Origin: TCS55 sp964343505
Lineage (GTDB): Bacteria > Fidelibacterota > Marinisomatia > Marinisomatales > TCS55
Length of the DNA: 25,676 nt
Reading direction: 5' to 3'
Assembly (NCBI GenBank): GCA_964343505.1
Contig: CAYFJU010000044.1
Coordinates: 1-25,676, forward strand
How positions within the stretch are numbered: position 1 is the stretch's first letter; the number at the start of each line of letters is the position of its first letter. Below, in pieces: positions 1-8,413 of the stretch. The notes below the pieces were generated by a model. That model saw nothing but the letters and a program-made list of their open reading frames with translations. It was not told where the DNA came from and did no database searches. The position numbers and the translations under genes are program-made.

Positions 1-89
1 AAATTATGATAAATAATTCTTTCAATCAGAATAATTACGCAATAAATTCATTGGCTTTAATGGACAATAAAACAGCGTTTTAAGGAATT

Positions 90-326
90 ATGAGCAGAGT
101 TTGTGACGTAACAGGAAGAAAACCCATGTACGGGAACAATGTGAGCCATGCCCACAATAAGTCCCGGCGTCGGTTTGATATTAACCTGCAGAAAAAAAGA
201 TTTTGGTTGGCGGATGAAAACCGCTGGATTACCCTCAATGTTTCCACCCAGGGCTTACGACTCATCGATAAAATCGGTATTCGGAAAGTATTGAATCGCA
301 TGAGAGCAGAAGGTAAAAAGATTTAG
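90..326 (+). CDS. rpmB: 50S ribosomal protein L28
   Basis: Structural protein of the large ribosomal subunit. The 78-residue product has the L28 layout: N-terminal MSRVCDVTGRKP, then GNNVSHAHNKSRRRF, the NLQKKRFW strand and a basic C-terminus. The length is normal for the family. It has a single Cys (position 5) and no CxxC pairs, so it is the zinc-free form. The start is ATG at 90, preceded by AAGGA at 82-86, a short but usable spacing. No rpmG or other ribosomal gene follows; the gene is monocistronic as far as the window shows and ends at a clear terminator. It converges on the dcw cluster. Confidence 0.97.
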   Translation: MSRVCDVTGRKPMYGNNVSHAHNKSRRRFDINLQKKRFWLADENRWITLNVSTQGLRLIDKIGIRKVLNRMRAEGKKI

Positions 327-361
327 ATTTCTATTATACGATCGATGTATCCTCCTTTGGA

Positions 362-400
362 AAATACCCCTCGTCATTTGGCGGGGGGTATTTATTTTTA
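362..400 (+). terminator. Intrinsic terminator of rpmB
   Basis: Bases 362-373 pair perfectly (allowing one G-T) with 382-393, leaving an 8-nt loop, and a T-rich tail follows (394-399). It lies about 35 bases after the rpmB stop and faces the + strand. There is no comparable T tract in the opposite direction, so it is not obviously bidirectional. Confidence 0.85.
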
Positions 401-416
401 TACAACCAAATGTGAT

Positions 417-444
417 GTAGAGACGCATTGCAATGCGTCTCTAC
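417..444. repeat. Perfect 28-bp palindrome (REP-like candidate)
   Basis: The two 14-base arms, GTAGAGACGCATTG (417-430) and its exact reverse complement (431-444), abut with no spacer. No T tract follows on either strand, so it is not a simple terminator. It sits between the two convergent terminators. Similar palindromes built around GTAGAGACG...CGTCTCTAC are, from memory, dispersed many times in cyanobacterial and some other genomes. Whether this one is repeated elsewhere cannot be seen from a single copy. Confidence 0.6.
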
Positions 445-449
445 CGTAC

Positions 450-493
450 AAAAAAGCCCTCCCCATCCCGATAAATCGGGACAGGAGGACTTT
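450..493 (-). terminator. Intrinsic terminator downstream of ftsZ
   Basis: On the minus strand the stem has an inner perfect 7-bp part (TCCCGAT at 466-472 with ATCGGGA at 475-481) and an outer part pairing 458-462 with 484-488. A small internal loop and one mismatch separate the parts. A run of T residues follows on the minus strand (the A run at 450-455). It lies about 75 bases past the ftsZ stop and probably ends the whole dcw transcript. A weaker hairpin at 496-513 precedes it. Confidence 0.75.
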
Positions 494-566
494 ATGGCAG
501 AGGGAACCCTGCCTACCAAGAAAATCAGGAGAATTAGGCGCTTGAAGGCCTACTGTTTGTGGTTAT

Positions 567-1766
567 TTAGTCATGCTGACGGCGGATGAAGGCCGGCACT
601 TCCAATTCATTTCCGTAAATGGGTGGATTGGTATCATCGAAAAACAGGGTTGGTTTAGGTCCTACAATTGTCTGTTGTTGCGGGATCAACTCTTCCTGTT
701 GTGCTTGTTGATGCAAAGGCACATTTTCTTTGTCCGCCAGGATCCTTGTTTGAGTAGGGGTAACTTCTTTCCGGTCAGTTATTGTGGTTAATTCTTCCAC
801 AACCTGTTTCCGGTTAAACCCTGTGGCGATCACGGTGACATGAATCTCATCATTCAAGGCAGGGTCGATCACCGCACCGAAGATAATATTGGCATCTTTG
901 CCTGCTTCTTCGAATATGATTGAGGTGGCTTCATCCACTTCCATCAATGTCAAGTCTGCCCCACCGGTGATATTCACCAGAACGCCTTGTGCACCTGAGA
1001 TGGATGCACAATCCAACAGCGGGCTGGAGATGGCTTGTTGTGCCGCCAATACAGCCCGTTCTTCACCATTCGCCGTACCGGTTCCCATCACCGCTTCACC
1101 CATATTTTTCATGACAGTTTCTACATCGGCAAAATCCAGGTTGATTAACCCATGGACATTGATCAAATCAGAAATTCCTTTGGACGCATGGTGTAAAATG
1201 GAGTCCGCTAACTTAAATGCTTCAACAACGGTCGTACTTTTATCAACGATGGACATGAGTTTTTGGTTGGGGATGGTAATAACCGTATCGCAGGCTTTCC
1301 GCAATTCTGTTACACCGGCCAAGCCCCGGTTCATCCGTTTGGGGCCTTCAAAATTAAAAGGTACCGTAACAATTCCCACGGTCAGGATGCCCATTTCACG
1401 GGCCAGTTGCGCCACAACCGGAGCGGCTCCGGTCCCCGTACCACCGCCCATTCCGGCCGTGATAAATACCATATCGGCCCCTTCCAACATGGATTTAACG
1501 ACTTCCAGGTCCGCTTCCATGGCATCTTTGCCTATTTCAGACCGAGCACCGGCGCCTAATCCTTTGGTGAGGTTTTTACCTATCTGGATTTTATTTTCAG
1601 CAGCATTGTTGTCTAAATCCTGTGCATCTGTATTGATCACGATAAAATCGACACCGTTCATCCCGGCCTGGATCATACGGTTGACCGCATTCCCGCCGGC
1701 ACCACCAACGCCGATCAGTTTCAGATTTGCTTTTTGTTCAGCTAAACTATCGAATTCGAATAGCAT
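567..1766 (-). CDS. ftsZ: Cell division GTPase FtsZ
   Basis: Tubulin-like GTPase that polymerises into the Z ring and recruits the divisome at mid-cell. The 399-residue protein shows the G-box GGGTGTG at residues 107-113 and the T7 synergy loop NLDFAD at 209-214, whose Asp211 and Asp214 complete the GTPase site of the neighbouring subunit. A proline- and glutamine-rich linker covers roughly 325-375. The C-terminal peptide EVPAFIRRQ (about 388-397) is the binding site for FtsA. The ATG at 1766 is supported by AAGGAG seven bases upstream. It is the last gene of the cluster and the only one separated from its predecessor by a real leader. Confidence 0.98.
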   Translation of the reverse strand: MLFEFDSLAEQKANLKLIGVGGAGGNAVNRMIQAGMNGVDFIVINTDAQDLDNNAAENKIQIGKNLTKGLGAGARSEIGKDAMEADLEVVKSMLEGADMVFITAGMGGGTGTGAAPVVAQLAREMGILTVGIVTVPFNFEGPKRMNRGLAGVTELRKACDTVITIPNQKLMSIVDKSTTVVEAFKLADSILHHASKGISDLINVHGLINLDFADVETVMKNMGEAVMGTGTANGEERAVLAAQQAISSPLLDCASISGAQGVLVNITGGADLTLMEVDEATSIIFEEAGKDANIIFGAVIDPALNDEIHVTVIATGFNRKQVVEELTTITDRKEVTPTQTRILADKENVPLHQQAQQEELIPQQQTIVGPKPTLFFDDTNPPIYGNELEVPAFIRRQHD

Positions 1767-1773
1767 AGTGTTT

Positions 1774-1779
1774 CTCCTT
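1774..1779 (-). promoter_or_regulatory. Strong ribosome binding site of ftsZ
   Basis: On the minus strand AAGGAG lies seven bases before the ftsZ ATG. It is the clearest Shine-Dalgarno sequence in the dcw cluster. Most other genes there rely on overlapping stop and start codons. This fits FtsZ being needed in larger amounts than its neighbours. Confidence 0.8.
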
Positions 1780-1817
1780 TTCTTGATTCCTTGGTATGTG
1801 ATTTAAGATTTGTTTCA

Positions 1818-3089
1818 TTAAAAGAATTCTTTAACGATTTTTTTAAATTTGTCCACAGCGCCTTTGAGAGATGAGGCTGGTCTTGGCACTAGGGATAAGT
1901 CTTCGCCAAAATTCTTCCATTGCGCGAGACCGATGGCGCTGGCGTAATTCGGGCTGGAAGCCACATCCACGGCACCACTGATATTATTTGGCTTCCCAAT
2001 CCGCACCGGCATATTGATGGTTTCCTGGGCCAATCCAACAAGGTTTTTGAGTTCGGATCCGCCACCGGTAATGACCATCCCATAAGTCAATTTTTCTTTT
2101 ACGTCGGCGCGGAAAACCTCCCGCATGATCAACTGCAAGATTTCAACCATCCGTGCTTCCACATAACGGGATAATTCATGTTCAGACACTTTACGTTTGA
2201 TTTGTCCGTTCTGCACCGGTAGTTCGAAATCCAGGGCAGGGGAGGACATTGAGGCCTTTGCTGATCCGTAGGTTCTTTTAATTTTTTCAGCTTCTTCAAT
2301 CCCCACTTGAAGCATTACGGCAATGTCATTCGTGATGCTGGCGGCGCCAATGCCCAATGTGGCCGTGTGACGAATCCCGCCTTCATGATACACCACAATA
2401 TCCGTTGTGGTGGCGCCAATATCAACGCAAACAACACCCAGGTTTTTTTCATCCTCCACTAAGGTGGAAATGCTCGAAGCGAGGCCCTGGTAAACGATGC
2501 CGTCAACCGTAACACCCAATTCCTCAGTGCAACTGGCCAGGTTGGTTGCCGCTGTTGTCGCCACAGTGATCAAATGCACCCTGGCCTCCAACCGCCGCCC
2601 TGTTAAACCGACGGGATCCTTGATGGAATCCATGGTATCAATCACATATTCCTGGGGTAGCACGTGGAGGATATCCCGATCCACGGGGAGTGAAATGGCT
2701 TTCGCTAATTCCAAAACGCGGTGGACATCCCCATCGGTAATCTCATGCTGCACCGGCACGTTGGAACTGCTATTATTCCCGATGGCGATTGCGCCCTGAG
2801 TATTGATCCCCCGAATGTGGTCACCCGAAATGCCGAGGGCCAGTTTTTGTATAGTCACATCGGCCATGGTTTGGGCTTCCTGCAGTGCTTGGTCCATTTC
2901 ATCGATCAATTGATCGCGGTGGGTAATGGACCCCTTTTTAATCCCGGTAGCGGGAGAGGTGCCAATGCCAAGTAATTTGACACTGTCGGAATTGGGGTCC
3001 ACTTCCATGATTGCACAACAGATTTTATCGGACCCTACATCCAGGCCGGTCTGGATGTATTTATCTTGATTACGATTCGAGCGAATCAT
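1818..3089 (-). CDS. ftsA: Cell division protein FtsA
   Basis: Actin-like ATPase that tethers FtsZ filaments to the inner membrane and recruits later divisome proteins. The N-terminal phosphate motif GLDVGSDK, the second phosphate motif CVDIGATTTD and the adenosine motif VITGGGSEL are all present. The SHS2 insert typical of FtsA lies between the first two. The C-terminus (LKGAVDKFKKIVKEFF) is a clear amphipathic membrane-targeting helix. I prefer ATG at 3089, which overlaps the ftsQ stop as ATGA and has GGGAG five bases upstream. A GTG at 3095 would add two residues but has no spacing for that site. Length from ATG is 423 residues. Confidence 0.97.
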   Translation of the reverse strand: MIRSNRNQDKYIQTGLDVGSDKICCAIMEVDPNSDSVKLLGIGTSPATGIKKGSITHRDQLIDEMDQALQEAQTMADVTIQKLALGISGDHIRGINTQGAIAIGNNSSSNVPVQHEITDGDVHRVLELAKAISLPVDRDILHVLPQEYVIDTMDSIKDPVGLTGRRLEARVHLITVATTAATNLASCTEELGVTVDGIVYQGLASSISTLVEDEKNLGVVCVDIGATTTDIVVYHEGGIRHTATLGIGAASITNDIAVMLQVGIEEAEKIKRTYGSAKASMSSPALDFELPVQNGQIKRKVSEHELSRYVEARMVEILQLIMREVFRADVKEKLTYGMVITGGGSELKNLVGLAQETINMPVRIGKPNNISGAVDVASSPNYASAIGLAQWKNFGEDLSLVPRPASSLKGAVDKFKKIVKEFF

Positions 3090-3847
3090 GACCACTCCCG
3101 CGCCACCAGTTGTTTTTTATACCGCATATCCAGCAACCGGTAATCGGTCAGCTGACGTTGTCCTAAAGCTTTGTCAAAATTTTTCAAAATATTCAGTTTG
3201 GTTACAATATCATCTTTTCCAAGGATAACTCGCGTTGGGCGATGCGCCAGGATGATCACATATTCGTCATCCTTATTCAACGTTAATTCGGATATATTCT
3301 CATACAGTTTTGGATATCCATCTGAAAGATTATTGAGGATATCAACCGCTTCCTTCACTTTGATGGAGAAGGTTTGTTCGCCTTCCGGATACAGTTCCTG
3401 GGCCGGGTTGAATCCGGATAAAATGGGAACTAAAGCACTCTGACTGTATTGATGGTCGGGGAGCACAACCGCTTCTCCGTCAATCATCAGAAATGGATCC
3501 AGGTTTAGAATGGCCAATGGTTTCCGTTCGACAATATTGATTTTCATTCGATTTGGGAAATGACGACTGACACGGGCGGCTTTTACAAATGGATTCGTTT
3601 CAATTGCTTCAGCAATGGTTCGCAGATTGGCATCATGGATCGATTGGAATTCAACCGTGCTGATCATTTCCTGGTAATCTTTTTTATCTAATATTTCATA
3701 TCCATTAATGCGGATGTGATCGACCCTAAATGTGTGACGGTAATCGGCCCATTTTATGGCACTCCATAATGTCAGAAAAAACAAGATTGAGAGGCTAATA
3801 CCAATGACTTGTCTTAATGTAATTTTTTGTTTTTTCTTTTTACTCAT
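3086..3847 (-). CDS. ftsQ: Cell division protein FtsQ (POTRA domain)
   Basis: Bitopic inner-membrane protein of the FtsQ/DivIB family, which scaffolds FtsL and FtsB in the divisome. The 253-residue product has a lysine-rich cytoplasmic start (MSKKKKQK), one membrane segment at about 12-31, and a POTRA domain at about 38-108 (FRVDHIRINGYEIL, then NPFVKAARVSRHFPNRMKINIVER). A beta domain follows with the LILAHRPTRVILG-like region near 200. Similarity of FtsQ across phyla is low; position between murB and ftsA strengthens the call. It starts inside the murB stop (ATGA) and ends inside the ftsA start (ATGA), so all three are probably translationally coupled. Confidence 0.93.
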   Translation of the reverse strand: MSKKKKQKITLRQVIGISLSILFFLTLWSAIKWADYRHTFRVDHIRINGYEILDKKDYQEMISTVEFQSIHDANLRTIAEAIETNPFVKAARVSRHFPNRMKINIVERKPLAILNLDPFLMIDGEAVVLPDHQYSQSALVPILSGFNPAQELYPEGEQTFSIKVKEAVDILNNLSDGYPKLYENISELTLNKDDEYVIILAHRPTRVILGKDDIVTKLNILKNFDKALGQRQLTDYRLLDMRYKKQLVAREWS

Positions 3848-4761
3848 ACGTCAAATGTCCCCCGTTTAAATCCCAATGTTTTTACTTCTAAATCCAACAG
3901 AATATCAAATTTTTCCAGTACTGTTTTCCTGGCCAGGCGGATGAGTTCAACCACATCGCTGGCTTTGGCCTTACCATGATTTACAAAAAAATTGGCATGG
4001 ATGGGTGAAATTTCCGCGTCGCCTATTTTCGTTCCTTTTAGGCCCGCTTGATCGATAAAGTATCCAGCCGCACCCTCTGATGCATTTTTAAATACACTTC
4101 CCGCCGAACGGAATTTCAATGGTTGAGAGGCCTTGCGCCCACCGCTGGCCACAGACCGTTTTGCTATAACCGTTTCTGCGTCACTTTGGATCAGTTCAAA
4201 TTTTGCGCTGATGACAATTTCATCGGCAGGAAAAGTAGAATGACGGTAACTGAAGGAAATATCTCCTGGCTGGTATCGTTTTTCCCGGCCTGCCATTGTC
4301 ATGACAGTCACATGCTTCAAATAGTTTGAAATTTCACCGCCAAAAGCGCCCGCATTCATGATCAAAGCGCCGCCTAATGTCCCCGGTACGCCGATCAGGC
4401 TTTCAACGCCCGACAAGTGCCGGCCTATACATTCTTTTACCATTTTGCCCAGCATAACGCCGGACTCTGCGATCACAGTCCTGTCTTTGATCTCAAGATG
4501 GTTAAATGATTTTCCCAACGTGATCACCAATCCATCGATCCCTTCATCGGCAACGAGTAAGTTTGATCCTGACCCAACGAAATATGTAGGGATGTCATGG
4601 GTGTTGGCAAACTGTAGGATATTCCGTAAATCATCCTTATCCTTGGGCGTGACGTAGGCTTTTGCCGGTCCCCCAATCCCATATGAGGTATGTCTTGCCA
4701 TCGCTTCATTTCTGAGGCAGGATCCTTTGGTCATGGTGTACAATGTTTCCATGGGGTCCAC
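3844..4761 (-). CDS. murB: UDP-N-acetylenolpyruvoylglucosamine reductase MurB
   Basis: FAD-dependent cytoplasmic enzyme that reduces UDP-GlcNAc-enolpyruvate to UDP-MurNAc with NADPH. The FAD-binding region is visible as SYGIGGPA near the N-terminus, VGSGSNLLVAD, and GVPGTLGGALIMNAGAFG. FSYRHSTF and RSAGSVFKN (the catalytic Ser region) follow, then GLKGTKIGDAEISPIHANFFVN, the pattern of type II MurB. At about 305 residues the length suits this type. The GTG at 4761 follows the murC stop by one base; an ATG at 4752 is an alternative, and neither has a strong ribosome binding site. murB within the dcw cluster, in the place where ddl often sits, is common outside the gamma-proteobacteria. Confidence 0.96.
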   Translation of the reverse strand: MDPMETLYTMTKGSCLRNEAMARHTSYGIGGPAKAYVTPKDKDDLRNILQFANTHDIPTYFVGSGSNLLVADEGIDGLVITLGKSFNHLEIKDRTVIAESGVMLGKMVKECIGRHLSGVESLIGVPGTLGGALIMNAGAFGGEISNYLKHVTVMTMAGREKRYQPGDISFSYRHSTFPADEIVISAKFELIQSDAETVIAKRSVASGGRKASQPLKFRSAGSVFKNASEGAAGYFIDQAGLKGTKIGDAEISPIHANFFVNHGKAKASDVVELIRLARKTVLEKFDILLDLEVKTLGFKRGTFDV

Positions 4762-4762
4762 T

Positions 4763-6154
4763 TCAGGCCGCCGCTTCCTGGTTGATTAAATGATCATAAT
4801 AGGATTGGCCATAGCGCCAGATCGTCCCGGCGCCGATAGTAATCACCATATCATTTTCCCGGACAATTTCATCTAAGGCATCCTGCAAATCTTCCAATTC
4901 AGGGACGTAGTGCGCCTGTTTATGGCCGGCAGACCGGGCTGCGTCAAATACGAGTTCGCCTGTAACCCCTTTAATCGGTTTTTCCCTGGCAGGATAAATA
5001 TCTGTAACTACGAGGATGTCGCTATCCATAAAAGCAGCGGCGAATTCTTTGTAAAATGCTTCCGTCCGAGAAAATAAATGGGGCTGAAAAACAGCGATTA
5101 TTCTTCGATCCCACCCATCTCTCGCGGCTTGGAGGGTTGCGCTGACTTCGGTGGGGTGGTGGGCGTAGTCATCTACAACCATCACGTTGCCTGCGACACC
5201 TTTTATTTCAAACCGGCGACGGACACCACCGTAACTGCCGATTCCTGCGATGATCGTTTTGGCATTCAAACCCATTTCGAATCCGATGGCTGCGGCGGCC
5301 AACGAATTGAGCACATTATGTTTGCCGGGAACGTGGAGCGTGACATTACCGCATTTTTTATTATTTTGATAAAGGGTATAAATCGTATCCGTTTCTTTCG
5401 CCCGGATATTTTTTGCACTGATTTCCGCTTGAAACGAAAGGCCATAGGTGATTACGGGCCGTTTAATCCTGGGGATAATTTCCTGAACTCCGTGGGAATC
5501 CAGGCAAGCCACAACAGCGCCATAGAAGGGTACGGAATTGCAAAATTGAGCGAAGGAATTATGAAGGTCATCCAGATCATCGTAACAATCCATATGCTCC
5601 TGTTCAATATTGGTAATAACGGAAATGGTTGGTTTGAGCTGCAGGAAGCTTTTGTCATATTCATCCGCTTCAACGACGATGAGATCACCGGAGCCCAATT
5701 GGGAATTGGTATCAATATTTTGAACCAATCCACCCACAACTAGGGTTGGGTCTAAGTCGGCATGAGAAAGTAATGCACCTACCATAGATGATGTAGATGT
5801 TTTGCCATGTGTGCCGCCTACCCCGATACTGGTTTGTTTCAGGGCGATCAATTCACCCAGCATTTCCGCCCGTTTGATGATGGGAATATTTTTTTCATGG
5901 GCCGCAATCAATTCCGGATTATCCTTCGGCACCGCACTGGAATAAACCAGCACTTCACAATCGCTGACATGGCTTGCCTCATGCCCTTCAAAAACGGTGG
6001 CCCCCCGGGCCTTCAAATTCTGGATGATCTCCGAATCATTTAAATCCGAACCGCTCACAGTAAATCCAAGGTTGATCAGCAGTTCAGCGATTCCACTCAT
6101 ACCGATGCCGCCAATGCCAACAAAATGTACTCTATTGACTTTGCGGAACATCAT
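4763..6154 (-). CDS. murC: UDP-N-acetylmuramate--L-alanine ligase MurC
   Basis: Cytoplasmic ATP-dependent ligase that adds L-Ala to UDP-MurNAc, the first amino acid of the stem peptide. The 463-residue protein has the Rossmann start HFVGIGGIGMSGIAELL (10-26) and the ATP loop GTHGKTS at 114-120. The central Mur-ligase segment VVEADEYDKSFL and the C-terminal domain motif VDDYAHHPTEV, followed by FQPHLFSRT, are also typical of MurC. Two ATGs stand side by side; the first, at 6154, overlaps the murG stop as ATGA and is chosen. Confidence 0.97.
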   Translation of the reverse strand: MMFRKVNRVHFVGIGGIGMSGIAELLINLGFTVSGSDLNDSEIIQNLKARGATVFEGHEASHVSDCEVLVYSSAVPKDNPELIAAHEKNIPIIKRAEMLGELIALKQTSIGVGGTHGKTSTSSMVGALLSHADLDPTLVVGGLVQNIDTNSQLGSGDLIVVEADEYDKSFLQLKPTISVITNIEQEHMDCYDDLDDLHNSFAQFCNSVPFYGAVVACLDSHGVQEIIPRIKRPVITYGLSFQAEISAKNIRAKETDTIYTLYQNNKKCGNVTLHVPGKHNVLNSLAAAAIGFEMGLNAKTIIAGIGSYGGVRRRFEIKGVAGNVMVVDDYAHHPTEVSATLQAARDGWDRRIIAVFQPHLFSRTEAFYKEFAAAFMDSDILVVTDIYPAREKPIKGVTGELVFDAARSAGHKQAHYVPELEDLQDALDEIVRENDMVITIGAGTIWRYGQSYYDHLINQEAAA

Positions 6155-7248
6155 TGAATCAACTCCAAGGCATGATCAACAATCTCAGCGGTGGCGTTTG
6201 GTTTTCCGAGTTTTCGGCTCGCTTCAGCCATTTCTTTCAATTGGTTCTCCTGGTCTAGCAAATTTTGTATCATCCCGGCGACTTTTTCCGGGACTAAATC
6301 TTGTTCAGCAATCATAGCGGACGCGCCTTGTTTTGCTAATGCATCGGCATTTTTAGTTTGATGGTCTGCCGCCGCGGAGGGAAGGGGGACCAAAATGGAT
6401 GGCATGCCACACACCGTTAATTCGGAGCAGGTAATCGCCCCGGAACGGCACATCACCAAATCGCTGGCAGCATAGGCGTTGGCCATATCATCTATGAATG
6501 GAAGCACTTTGGTCGTGTCACTTTCATGATGACTGTAATTATCGTGGAGGTTTTTACCGGTCTGCCAAATGACTTGTGTATTTGAGATTGAAAGGGATGG
6601 AATCATTTTATCCATGGCCTGATTTAATGCCAATGATCCCTGGCTTCCGCCAAATAGGAATAAGGTTCTTTTAGTTGAATCAAACCCAAATTGCCTCAAA
6701 CCATCCTCACGGTTGCCGGTGTTGATTTCTTTTCTCACAGGATTACCGGCCAAAATGCACTTTTTTTTTAGGTGTGATTGGGCTTCTTTGAATGCGATAC
6801 ACACTTTATCAGCTTTGTCTGCAAACCAACGGGTTGTGAATCCTGGATATGAATTCTGCTCCTGGATCAAGGTTGGCACATTTTTCCTGATTGCTTCCCG
6901 AAGGGGAAGGGCACAGGCATAGCCACCGGTCCCAATGACCAAATCCGGATTGATAGCCCGAAATAAACTTTTTATTTTTGTGAGTGATGAAATCAACCTT
7001 TCCGGGAGGAGTAAGTTTTTCCCAATGCCATTGAGGTTTAGACTGCGTTGTAATCCACGAATCGGCAGCAAGGAATAATTTACGTTTTTAACCGGAAGTA
7101 CATCCTTTTCGATCCCGAACTTTGACCCAATATAATGGATATGGGCATCGGGCCGCCGTCGGGCAATTTCATGACCGATGGCCAGCGCGGGGAAGAGGTG
7201 CCCTCCAGTCCCTCCCCCCGAGATGATGATATTCATCGGCCTAGCCAT
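6151..7248 (-). CDS. murG: Undecaprenyldiphospho-muramoylpentapeptide beta-N-acetylglucosaminyltransferase MurG
   Basis: Peripheral inner-membrane GT-B glycosyltransferase that transfers GlcNAc from UDP-GlcNAc to lipid I, making lipid II. The glycine loop GGGTGGH is at residues 11-17. GTGGYACALP and LIQEQNSYPG (acceptor and family motifs) follow, and FLFGGSQGSLALN begins the C-terminal nucleotide-binding half. RSGAITCSEL and the PLPSAAADHQ region are also as expected. The 365-residue length is normal. The ATG at 7248 has GGTGGAG about 11 bases upstream and overlaps ftsW by eight bases. An ATG at 7236 (giving MNIIISGGG) matches the usual N-terminus equally well. Confidence 0.97.
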   Translation of the reverse strand: MARPMNIIISGGGTGGHLFPALAIGHEIARRRPDAHIHYIGSKFGIEKDVLPVKNVNYSLLPIRGLQRSLNLNGIGKNLLLPERLISSLTKIKSLFRAINPDLVIGTGGYACALPLREAIRKNVPTLIQEQNSYPGFTTRWFADKADKVCIAFKEAQSHLKKKCILAGNPVRKEINTGNREDGLRQFGFDSTKRTLFLFGGSQGSLALNQAMDKMIPSLSISNTQVIWQTGKNLHDNYSHHESDTTKVLPFIDDMANAYAASDLVMCRSGAITCSELTVCGMPSILVPLPSAAADHQTKNADALAKQGASAMIAEQDLVPEKVAGMIQNLLDQENQLKEMAEASRKLGKPNATAEIVDHALELIQ

Positions 7249-8413
7249 TAAATTGTGGTCTCCACCCTGAATTATGGTTTACACTGCGTTTGGCTTGGCT
7301 GATATTCAAAAGAATCCCCAAACAGGCCAAATTTATCACCAGACTACTGCCGCCATGGCTCACCAATGGCATGGGTAACCCGGTAACCGGAAATATGCCG
7401 GTAACGACAGCAACGTTGATAAAGGCATAAATGATAATGCTGAAAGAAATTCCGATGGTTAGCATCACCCCAAATGGGTCCGTCGTTTCTTTGGCAATTT
7501 TGATTCCGCGCTGAAAAATGAGTAGAAAAAGGGTAATCACAAAGATTGCACCTAAAAGTCCCAGTTCTTCTCCAATGATGGCAAAAATAAAATCAGTGTG
7601 GGGTGTCGGGAGGAACAAGTTTTTTTCCATACTATTCCCCAGGCCCAAACCCCAAAAGCCGCCATTACCCAGGCTGATTAATGATTGTTGCGCCTGGTAT
7701 CCCACAACTTCCAGATCGGCGCCGGAACTCATACCAAAAACAGAGCCGAGCCAATAAATTACCCGTTTCATGCGGTATGAACGCATGAGCATCACAGGGA
7801 TCAAAACGACAATTGCTACAGTACCGGTCGCCATCATATGAGGAACCCGGGCGCCGCCGATAAACAACATGGCAAACCCAATCAAACCGATAACGGCAGC
7901 AGTACTGAAATCCGGTTGAATGACGATCGTCATGAGAATAGCTGTCATGAGGACAATGGGGGGAAAGAACCCAGTATAGAAATCTTTAAGCTTATCCCGT
8001 TTCTTATCAATGTAGTAGGCCAGGTAAACGATGAGAGAGAAGCGGGCGATATCCGAAGTCTGGACGGTCAAAATACCCAAGTCCAGCCAGCGGGCGGGGA
8101 AACTAATGCCTTTAATGACGTATGTAAGTTTAGTGGCCAGGAGCAATACGATTGCACCAATCATCAAATAGGGCGCCACGGATTTAAGTTTTCGGTAATC
8201 CATGAAAATGAAAAAGAACATGGCTGCCATGCCGACGATCATCCGCTTTAAATGGGAGCGCAGGAAAAGGGTGTCAGTCACATTGCCTGTCTCACTGAGG
8301 GAGACGGAAGAACTGGCGCTGTAGAGCATGACCGTGCCAACAACGCAGAGAATAATGATCAGCACCAGGAGTATTTGGTCATATTTTTTGGTAATAATGT
8401 CTATCTGTCTCAT
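7241..8413 (-). CDS. ftsW: Septal peptidoglycan polymerase FtsW (SEDS family)
   Basis: Polytopic inner-membrane glycosyltransferase that polymerises lipid II at the septum together with FtsI. The 390-residue sequence is almost entirely hydrophobic segments, consistent with about ten membrane spans. SEDS landmarks are present: VIQPDFSTAAVIG, PTPHTDFIFAIIGEELGLLG with the conserved Asp, and the C-terminal TGLPMPLVSHGGSS. It is called FtsW rather than RodA because it lies between murD and murG in a dcw cluster. The start overlaps the murD stop as TAATG. Confidence 0.96.
   Translation of the reverse strand: MRQIDIITKKYDQILLVLIIILCVVGTVMLYSASSSVSLSETGNVTDTLFLRSHLKRMIVGMAAMFFFIFMDYRKLKSVAPYLMIGAIVLLLATKLTYVIKGISFPARWLDLGILTVQTSDIARFSLIVYLAYYIDKKRDKLKDFYTGFFPPIVLMTAILMTIVIQPDFSTAAVIGLIGFAMLFIGGARVPHMMATGTVAIVVLIPVMLMRSYRMKRVIYWLGSVFGMSSGADLEVVGYQAQQSLISLGNGGFWGLGLGNSMEKNLFLPTPHTDFIFAIIGEELGLLGAIFVITLFLLIFQRGIKIAKETTDPFGVMLTIGISFSIIIYAFINVAVVTGIFPVTGLPMPLVSHGGSSLVINLACLGILLNISQAKRSVNHNSGWRPQFNG

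Noticed and set aside
889..1806. 305-codon + strand reading frame opposite ftsZ
   Set aside because: It lies wholly antisense to the clearly coding ftsZ and has no recognisable domains; its composition is explained by the complement of ftsZ codons.
5078..5743. 221-codon + strand reading frame opposite murC
   Set aside because: Antisense shadow of murC, whose motifs on the minus strand are unambiguous.
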